Source: Blakeslea trispora (lineage: Eukaryota > Mucoromycota > Mucoromycetes > Mucorales > Choanephoraceae). Taken from it: a stretch of DNA of 12,109 nucleotides. The notes beneath the pieces were generated by a model. The model ran no database searches and was not told the origin of the DNA. It saw only the letters and a list, made by a program, of their open reading frames with translations. The DNA lies in contig JAIWNE010000274.1 in assembly GCA_025331445.1 (NCBI GenBank), forward strand, positions 1 through 12,109, given 5' to 3'. Position numbers and translations under genes: made by a program. Positions 6,103-12,109 of this stretch are shown here, piece after piece. Each line of letters opens with the position of its first letter. The first letter of the stretch is position 1.

Positions 6103-9100
6103 ATGTCTACCCCTTCTACCAACGATGGCATGATTAGATGCGAATGCTCTGAGTGCAAGCAAAACATCCCCCTTTGCTACAGAATGGTGACTAAGCGTAC
6201 TAGCCGTCAACATCAAAAGCGTGAATCCTTAAGAAAACACAAGGCTGATTGTAATTTTTTAAACTTACTTTTTATGATTATTATTGACAACTCATACTCT
6301 CTTAATTCTTAGATCGTGCTAGCCATCCTACTCTTAGTTCAGGCCTTACTTTTGCCCTCGATAGTCTTTTGGTTGATGAAGGTAAGTTCACTTTTTTTTA
6401 TAGTATACTCGCACGATTACTAAAAAGCGAATAATAGAATTGGGCTTTTCTTTCGGTGAGACTCCTCATGAAGCCACACCTGTCGAAGCCAACCTAGTTG
6501 AAGACATCGTTCAAGATGGTATGTCCCCTTTCGAATTGTTTCTAAATGATCAATAAACTCAATTTTTTTTACAATCTATTTTAGATGTTCAAAACGATTA
6601 TTACGTGAATGAGAACTATCCCACTTCACCCATCGCTACTCTCTTGTTTGCAATGCTTCTCTTGTTGCGTAAGAATCAGCTTACCGACGCCACTTCCGAA
6701 ACTGTTATGTTGTTTTGTAACATGGTGCTCTGCCTGACCGAAGAAAGCTTTCGCTTTCCTAGTAAGGTATCCACCTTTGACAACTGGAACTTGTCAAGCA
6801 ACTATAGCAGCAATAGTGTCAAGGAATATGCTAACTGTGTCGAATGCCATGCTATCCACCCATACGACACAGAAGAAGAAAAAGAGAAGATCCAAGAACA
6901 AGTTTATTGTTTAGACGCTGGTATTTTTGCTTCCTCTGCCATTTGCCAGGCCAAATTGATTGCTCCTAATCAATATGATAAAATTGCTCCTATTCGCTCA
7001 TTTTACTACAACTCGTTGGTCAATTCTTTGGAGTCGTTTTTCATGAGAGATACTTTTGTTGATCTCATCAGCCAATGGAATTTCAGAGAGGTTATTCCCG
7101 GTACTTTGTCTGATATTTATGATGGTCAAGTCTGGAAGACTTTCAAACTTCAAGAAACTGATGAAAAGCCTTTCGTTGAGCAAAGCAACTATAACCTGCT
7201 CTTGACTCTCAATTGTGACTGGTTCCAAGCGTACAAGGATGACTACAGCGTTGGTGCTATTTATCTGACTATTCAGAATTTGCCCCGTGAGGTCCGTAAT
7301 CTACGCACCAACACCATTTTGGTGTGTTTGATTAGCGGCCCTAAAGAACCTAGCACATACGAAATGAACAACTACCTGCGTCCTTTAGTACAAGATCTTT
7401 TATTATTGAAAGAAGGTATACCAATGAAGACAAGAGGCAATGGCATGCAAGTAGTCAAGGCCGCCATCTCCCTGTACATGATGGACTTGCCTGCCCAGAA
7501 GAAAGTGGTAGGATTAACTTCTTACACTTCGGTTAATGCATGTCACAAGTGCAAGAAGCATTTCCCGGCTTTAGTTAGAGGTCAAGCCCCTCGGGACTTC
7601 TCCGATTTCAATGTGGAAGCCTGGACCAGAAGAACAAGCCAAGAACACCGTCGCCATGCCGAAGACTGGCTCAAGACCACCACCAAGACAGAGCGTGCAG
7701 AGAAAGAAAGAGAGAATGGTACTCGGTGGAGCGTCCTCTTGGATCTACCTTATTTCGATCCCATACGTCATGTAGGGATCGATATCATGCACAATCTTCT
7801 CTTGGGCGTCACTAAGCGCATGGCCACCATTTGGACAAGCCCAATGACCACAGGTACCAGAACCATCGAGCCAATGGTCTCCGTCAAGGACTTACGAGGC
7901 ATGCAAGCAATCTTGCAAACCAAGTTTATTCTCCCTCCCAACCATGCAGTGTCATCTATAGCTCGTAAAATTACAATAGGTGATGGCTTCTCTCGATTTA
8001 AGGCAGACGAATGGTCTACTTGGTTGTTGGTCTTGTCGCCATACTTGCTGCCGCATATCCTTAACAAACAGATCTTTGATCACTGGATGCTGCTTGTTAA
8101 AGCTTCGCGTATCTTTCTCTCTCCTTGTTTGTCCTTCGATGAACTCAATGATGCTCAAGCCTTCTTACATGAATTTCTCTCAAATTTCGAAAGTATATAC
8201 AAAAGCAAGTCATTGATTCCCCCCAACTTCCATTACGCCATGCATCTGAAAGAGACAATTTTGGACTACTCGGCATCCCCTTCCCATTGGCTCTTTAACT
8301 TTGAGAGATACAACCAAGATCTTAAAGGCATAAGAACGAATAGAAAGGATGGTGTAGAACGTACATATCTTACCAAGTTCTTGCTCCAGGTTCATTCCGA
8401 GACTTTAATCGCAGCCTTGTTACCATCCATACCTGAGTCCTGTACAAGCCAAATCCTAGAGCTTTTCTGTACATCTAAACCTGCTAGTCAGAGATCGGTA
8501 GACTGCAATTTTAGTCTTAACGCTTTCTATCAAATGCGTATTGGCGATGTTCCTGCTTTTGGTTGTGAGGTACTTCCTCCGAAGACCATCACTTCGATCA
8601 AGGCCCGACCTATCGCATTGCCAAATGATGCATTCACTTGTCTCGTAGCATATTACAATACGATATATGCTGGAACCTACAAAGATGAATTCATAGCTGC
8701 ATTGTGTCCAGGAACTATCTCTGTTGGAAGACAAGTTGACATGTTCAAGCATGTCGATGTACTGGGTAATCAGTTTAAGTCTGTTGAGGCGTCAACAATA
8801 AAGAAACGTGGTTCATATGCTCTTGCATACTTTCAACAAGACGACACTGCTGTACTTCGGTACTGTCAAGTGCAGTGTCTGTTCAGAAGCTCAATCATGG
8901 TAGAAGATGAAAACGGTGACCTATCACCAACAACCCACACTCTCGCTTTTGTCAAATGGTTTAAAAAATCAGACAAGCAATTATACTACGAAAACAACAG
9001 CGATCCCAACAAGTATGGTATGGAGCTCTTGCAGTCTTCTTTTGAAGTTGACTCGCATACTTCCATTATACCCATTAGTCAGCTCTACAGCCAAGCTGCT

Positions 9101-9166
9101 ATTGTTCTAAACCATTTTGAAAATCTCCATGTTGCTCTTGATCTGCCCGCTAAAATAATTGCCTAG
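6103..9166 (+). CDS. Tnp2/Plavaka-like DDE transposase (CACTA/CMC group), four exons, intact
   Basis: This is a probable cut-and-paste DNA transposase. Exons are 6103-6250, 6313-6381, 6438-6518 and 6585-9166. The introns are 62, 56 and 66 nt, all phase 1, and the joined frame is 959 residues without a stop. The ATG is chosen because exon 1 encodes C-x-C-x-x-C (13-18) followed by a V-x-x-R-T-x-x-x-H stretch, a probable zinc-binding N-terminus typical of these fungal transposases. The core follows: LNCDWFQ (Asp about 311), SGPKEPS (about 350), DLPAQKKVVG and a CHKC pair (419/422), LPYFDPIRHVGIDIMHNLLLG (Asp about 499), then NFHYAMHLKE and LFNFERYNQ (Glu about 673). These fit the D-D-E triad and DUF4218-like end of the family. 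The last 250 residues are not recognised. No break is visible, so it could be active or domesticated. Codon-like composition and GC are higher than in the flanks. Confidence 0.88.
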
Positions 9167-9171
9167 TTTGC

Positions 9172-9240
9172 TTTCTCTCTTCTCTCTTCTCTCTTTCCTC
9201 TTTTTCTCTTTTTCTCTTTTTCTCTTTTTCTCTTTTTTAT
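9172..9240 (+). repeat. Polypyrimidine microsatellite in the 3' UTR
   Basis: C/T-only DNA directly follows the transposase stop. It includes CTCTCTT repeats and four exact copies of TTTTTCTC (9201-9232). It is probably transcribed as 3' UTR. Confidence 0.75.
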
Positions 9241-9309
9241 AGTCATATTTTTTTTTGTATTTGTTGTTCTCACATCAATTACTTTTTTTTTCTAATTTAT
9301 CTGTTCTTC

Positions 9310-9315
9310 AATAAA
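9310..9315 (+). promoter_or_regulatory. Poly(A) signal AATAAA for the Tnp2-like gene
   Basis: AATAAA lies 144 nt after the stop codon, in T-rich DNA. The opposing gene has its own signal at 9503-9498, so the two convergent transcripts probably end within about 200 bp of each other. Confidence 0.55.
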
Positions 9316-9497
9316 TTGTTATAATCCTTTTAATCTTTTTCAAATCTCTCTTCTTTTTTTTTATTTTTGAACTATAACTTTTCGATTTTTTTATTGTTGC
9401 GTTTACTCTTCATTTCGACATCAACTTTGGAAATCAACACTTATCATGCAGCTAAGTACTTTTCTTATACACTTATATTATTTTTTGACTTAAACAT

Positions 9498-9503
9498 TTT
9501 ATT
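9498..9503 (-). promoter_or_regulatory. Poly(A) signal AATAAA for the minus-strand gene
   Basis: On the minus strand AATAAA starts 48 nt after the TAA stop at 9553-9551. Confidence 0.55.
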
Positions 9504-9550
9504 ATTTCAAAAAAAAACAACAACACAAAGAGAAGAGAACGAAACAAAAG

Positions 9551-10608
9551 TTAGGAGCGATAAGCCCAACGAGGAAGAACTTGACGATACTTGTCAGGCA
9601 ACTCCATCTCAACGACCTCGACGCGACGAGAAACACGAGCATGTCTTGGTCTGCCTTGCATGGCTGCTCTGTCGAGCGCACGGTAGAAGTTGTTCAACTA
9701 AACATATAGAATCAGTACTGTATTTGAGGACTACAAGTCATACAACATACCTCTTCCGAGCGCCAAGAAGGAACAACTGTGCGGAAGTAACCGCCAGCAA
9801 CAGGGTCATCACCCTCTTCTTCCTCGGACATGTACTTTGACTGAGGTACAGCCTCACATTCTTCGCTTGTACCAAAGCCCAAACCAAGCAAACCTTGAGA
9901 AACAAGGTACTGTTCGTTGCGAACAGCACGCTTCTATAAAAAAAAGAGGTGATTAATTATTTAAAACTTGACAGTAAATTGTTTTACTAACTCTCTGCAA
10001 ACGTCTAGCTTTACGAAGCGAAGCATTTCTCATCTCAACCTCGTGAGGAGTGAGGTCTTTCTTTTTATGCTTCTTGACCATAGCATCGAACTGGTTTCTG
10101 ATCTTCATCTTCAAGGCCAAGAGAAGACCAGCAGAAAGCTCTTGATCTCAGGGTGCCCAGTGAGGCCTTCACTTCTTCGATTGCACCTTTGTAGATGCAA
10201 TCGAAGGCAAACTGGTTTCTTGTAGTATGCCTCATCGACTGGTCAAAAACGAATTCGACACCGAGAGCCTTTGCCTTTTCGATGGCAACTTTGACCGCAT
10301 CCTAAGCAACAATATAAATATGTAAGTAAAAGTGGTAGTATGAAAGGAGATGAATAACTTACTCGCAAGGCACGGTTATCACCATATCTGGGCCCATCGT
10401 TGGCATTGGCGGTGGGCTGGCAAGTAGGGAAAAAAATGGCTTCCATTCTGCCGACGCGACTGTTCATGAGGTCGAAAGCCTCTTCAAACCGGCTCTCAGC
10501 AACATAGGGATGCACTACAGGACGAGAAGCAGCAGGACGAGGGGCAGGGCGAGAAACAGGGCGAGAGACAGGGCGAGAAGCGGTGGCAACAACAGGAATC
10601 TGGTTCAT
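9551..10608 (-). CDS. Unknown basic protein (~294 aa), four exons, one apparent frameshift; possible transposon partner gene
   Basis: The function is not recognised. Exons are 10608-10363, 10301-9992, 9933-9751 and 9697-9551. Introns are 61, 58 and 53 nt with GTAAGT, GTTAGT and GTATGT donors, and all splice at phase 0. Exon 1 starts in CACAAA-ATG and encodes a disordered (S)RPV/RPA repeat (residues 11-30). Exon 2 encodes an Ala/Lys-rich helix, then T-R-N-Q-F-A-F-D, then a second helical Lys/Arg-rich part (K-K-H-K-K-K-D-L-T-P-H-E). Exon 3 has an acidic Y-M-S-E-E-E-E-G patch and V-P-S-W-R-S-E-E. Exon 4 encodes L-N-N-F-Y-R-A-L-D and an Arg-rich end, L-P-R-W-A-Y-R-S. The frame changes by one extra nucleotide between 10147 and 10068, probably near 10145, while both sides remain protein-like. 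Exon 2 is 310 nt, one more than a multiple of three. It is either a fresh pseudogene or a sequence error. It lies tail-to-tail with the Tnp2-like gene, 384 bp apart. Confidence 0.7.
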
Positions 10609-10656
10609 TTTGTGGGAATAAAAAGATGATGAAATCAAATCGAGTATCTTGCATCT

Positions 10657-10696
10657 CTTTTTATACAATTTTCTACAGATCGTATTTTTACAGATC
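10657..10696 (-). promoter_or_regulatory. Core promoter of the minus-strand gene, with two upstream GATCTGTA boxes
   Basis: On the minus strand TATAAAAAG (10665-10657) lies about 50 nt upstream of the ATG at 10608. Just upstream are two copies of GATCTGTA (10681-10674 and 10696-10689), 15 bp apart, each followed by A-rich bases. The pair could be a binding site for a regulator or for a transposon-encoded protein. Confidence 0.5.
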
Positions 10697-10836
10697 TTTT
10701 TTTGTGTTCGATTGGTTTTTTGTGTAAAAATAGGAGTTTGATGATATTTCAATTTATTTAGAACGATTTTCTTTGTCATTTTTTATTCTTTTCTCTTCTA
10801 TTTCTTTTATTTTATCTTCATTTTGAAATAAAACTT

Positions 10837-11340
10837 GTAAGTACTTTCCCATACCCAAGCAGCAGTTTATTGAATATTATTCTCCATGTAGGCATGTTTT
10901 TTTTAAAGCCTCATGAAGATTGTTACTTAGTTTAAGGTACAACTTGACATACAAATACATTGCTGTTTACTTACCATCCTTTTTTTCTTAGGATTAGTCA
11001 CGTATTTTTGTCTTTTCTCGAGAAACTGGGTATATAGTAAGTAAAGTCATTGAATATGACTCAAGGCCTCTCTAACTGTTCTATTTAGTTACCTTAGACA
11101 CTCGTAATTGTATCTGGCTATAACTTGAGGTGCTATGATGCTTTAGTATGTAAGTAAATGATTAAATTATCTCATTTCGGTTTAACTTATTCAGTTTTTC
11201 TAGTTTTTTTTCTGTTGTTGAGCTTCTATCGCTTTAGTGCGTTACCCTCTACTTTCCGGATGGCTGTTTGAGACTTTCAAAGTAAGTATATTACAATATT
11301 TTCTGCTTGCTTTATAACTAACTGATTTACCATTTCAATA
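10837..11340 (+). other. Chain of intron-like segments with very short exons; transcript without a clear protein
   Basis: The plus strand reads as introns 10837-10891 (GTAAGT...TAG, 55 nt), 10937-10991 (GTACAA...TAG, 55 nt), 11030-11088 or 11097 (GTATAT...CTAAC...TAG), 11150-11203 or 11237 (GTAAGT...TAG) and 11282-11340 (GTAAGT...CTAAC...TAG, 59 nt). The last and third have a good CTAAC branch site 15-25 nt before the acceptor. The exons would be about 38-80 nt. Segment 11098-11149 is open in one frame and joins in frame to either following exon, but upstream exons contain stops. It may be a decayed gene, the 5' part of a non-coding transcript, or partly chance. Positions 10780-10836 are T-rich, shared with the divergent promoter. 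Confidence 0.35.
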
Positions 11341-11420
11341 GTCATTTTGCCAGAATTTTTCTGATTTTTAAATGCCTGAAATTCAAGAAATTGTTGCCAT
11401 TTTGTAATAACTGATTTTGC

Positions 11421-11535
11421 TTTTCTGCCTGCTTTTCTGCCTGCCTTTTGCCTGCCTTTTGCCTGCCTTTTGCCTGCCTTTTTGCCTGCCTTTTGCCTGC
11501 CTTTTGCCTGCCTTTTGCCTGCCTTTTGGCCGTAT
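11421..11535 (+). repeat. 11-bp minisatellite TTTTGCCTGCC
   Basis: About seven 11-12-bp units of TTTTGCCTGCC run from 11446. They are preceded by two TTTTCTGCCTGC(C) units and followed by degenerate units (TTTTGGCCGTA, ATTTTGCCCATC, ATTTTGCCTAAC) to about 11560. The open frames on both strands here are by-products of the repeat and are not genes. Confidence 0.9.
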
Positions 11536-11559
11536 TTTGCCCATCATTTTGCCTAACAT

Positions 11560-11720
11560 TTGGGCTGGATTTGTGCCTGGTCATTCTACCTGGATTCCTA
11601 TAGAACCCCTAATATATTCCCCCTGTATAAGCTATTATTTTCAGCCAATATATACCATTTTTTTATAATAAAAAGCACTATTTTTAGACCTATAATCCTC
11701 TATATTTGATTTATATAACC
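11560..11720. other. AT-rich intergenic DNA, nothing recognised
   Basis: No gene, RNA or clear repeat is seen. C-runs occur at 11607-11622 (AACCCC, CCCCC), and several TATA-like stretches (for example 11648-11675) have no associated ORF. Confidence 0.4.
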
Positions 11721-11724
11721 CAAT

Positions 11725-11860
11725 CATAAAGAAGTGTATTGACGTAAAGAAGTCCATTTTGTCCAATTAAATGCATACATTCAATAAAGAATACCGAGTA
11801 TGAAGCCAATTAAAACGAATTAATGATTGTATATTTTGATAAAGAAGCCAATTGAATGAG
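11725..11860 (+). repeat. Dispersed AAAGAAG / GAAGYCCAATT-like repeats
   Basis: Words close to ATAAAGAAG plus CCAATTAAA recur. They occur at about 11729-11737 (ATAAAGAAG), 11744-11772 (TAAAGAAGTCC ... GTCCAATTAAA), 11800-11813 (GAAGCCAATTAAAA) and 11839-11856 (ATAAAGAAGCCAATTGAA). Spacing is irregular. The core CCAATT contains CCAAT, so these could be promoter elements of a gene to the right or subterminal transposon repeats. Confidence 0.5.
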
Positions 11861-11902
11861 GATGTCATGAGTAAACAATCCAATCAGGTCGCTTTAATGG
11901 AA

Positions 11903-12027
11903 GCGAAAGACAAGAGGTTCACTCAAACTTCTCATGCGAAAACACAAGACGTTGCTCCGCCCTGTCTTCCAATGCGTTGACACATGACAGTGTTCCGCTT
12001 TGTCGTCCCAATGCGAAAACACATGAC
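11903..12027 (+). repeat. 38-39-bp tandem repeat, about 3 copies
   Basis: Units begin TGCGAAAACACA or TGCGTTGACACA and end near TCTTCCAA or TCGTCCCAA. They are 11935-11972 (38 bp), 11973-12011 (39 bp) and a partial unit from 12012. A more diverged copy precedes them from about 11903. Each unit contains ACACAWGAC and TCCGC. The repeats lie where the sequence changes from AT-rich to CpG-rich. Confidence 0.75.
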
Positions 12028-12109
12028 GGCGTGCGCGTGCGTAACTGCCTGGAACGTGCGTAACAGGCAATTAACCGCAGAAATTGGCGTCGCACGACGA
12101 CCCTTTATG
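12028..12109. promoter_or_regulatory. CpG-rich edge with hairpin, possible upstream region of an off-window gene
   Basis: Composition shifts sharply to G+C with many CpGs (GTGCGCGTGCG, GTCGCACGACGAC). TGCCTG (12046-12051) and CAGGCA (12064-12069) form a 6-bp stem around a 12-nt loop, and GTGCGTAAC occurs twice. No gene starts within the window. Confidence 0.3.

Noticed and set aside
9367..9840. 157-codon plus-strand open frame
   Set aside because: It lies mostly antisense to exons 3 and 4 of the minus-strand gene, starts in T-rich 3' UTR-like DNA, and has no domain. It is a shadow frame.
10243..10779. 178-residue version of the minus-strand protein starting at about 10779
   Set aside because: The extension upstream of 10608 runs through the TATA box and leader, and the downstream part reads through a clear GTAAGT intron. 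The ATG at 10608 with splicing fits better.
11342..11668. Open frames on both strands over the minisatellite
   Set aside because: They encode only repeat-driven K/Q/R or C/L/P/F-rich sequence whose frame rotates with the 11-bp unit.
1..12109. CRISPR array, bacterial operon or phage features
   Set aside because: The spliceosomal introns, Pol III tRNA gene and fungal-type transposons show a eukaryotic nuclear sequence. None of the repeats has a CRISPR repeat-spacer structure.

Overview
This window looks like nuclear DNA of an early-diverging fungus, most likely a Mucoromycota mould (Rhizopus/Mucor/Lichtheimia-like). The evidence is very AT-rich intergenic DNA, many short introns of about 53-66 nt with GTAAGT/GTATGT donors and TAG acceptors, TATAAATA-type core promoters 50-90 nt upstream of ATG codons, AATAAA signals, a eukaryotic Pol III tRNA gene, and transposase families common in these fungi. 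The genus is not determined. Apart from the tRNA, nearly everything recognisable is mobile or repeated DNA.

Positions 1-972 are AT-rich DNA with no recognisable gene. They end in a good core promoter (TATAAATAG at 862) pointing right. Positions 974-3087 are a Tc1/mariner-type DNA transposon with 183-bp terminal inverted repeats. Each repeat is built from about six units spaced 21-22 bp apart. Its two-exon transposase gene, on the minus strand, is dead: it has a premature stop, a frameshift, and a lysine where the catalytic glutamate is expected. A 704-bp solo LTR (3088-3791, TGTTAC...GTAACA, target duplication CCAG) sits exactly in the last 4 bp of the right inverted repeat. Subtracting it puts the mariner's missing right-hand TA duplication at 3796-3797. 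This gives a dated, nested two-step insertion history. About 85 bp further on is an intact tRNA-Pro(AGG) gene (3954-3883, minus strand).

Positions 3960-6100 hold low-complexity and repeated DNA: a CACTGCTTAAA inverted/direct repeat cluster, A-rich GAYACTC repeats, a doubtful 102-codon minus-strand ORF, and a pair of diverged ~105-bp direct repeats 301 bp apart. Positions 6103-9166 carry an apparently intact four-exon, 959-residue Tnp2/Plavaka-like transposase (CACTA/CMC group). It has an N-terminal Cys/His cluster and a D-D-E core. Facing it tail-to-tail is a four-exon minus-strand gene (10608-9551) for a ~294-residue basic protein of unknown function. It carries one apparent frameshift in exon 2. 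The two genes are richer in GC than their surroundings and may be the two genes of one transposon, although no terminal inverted repeats bounding them were found.

Positions 10780-12109 contain a chain of four to five intron-like segments without a long ORF, an 11-bp minisatellite (TTTTGCCTGCC), a set of GAAGYCCAATT-like repeats, and, at the right edge, a CpG-rich stretch with a 38-39-bp tandem repeat and a hairpin. That edge may be the upstream region of a gene outside the window.
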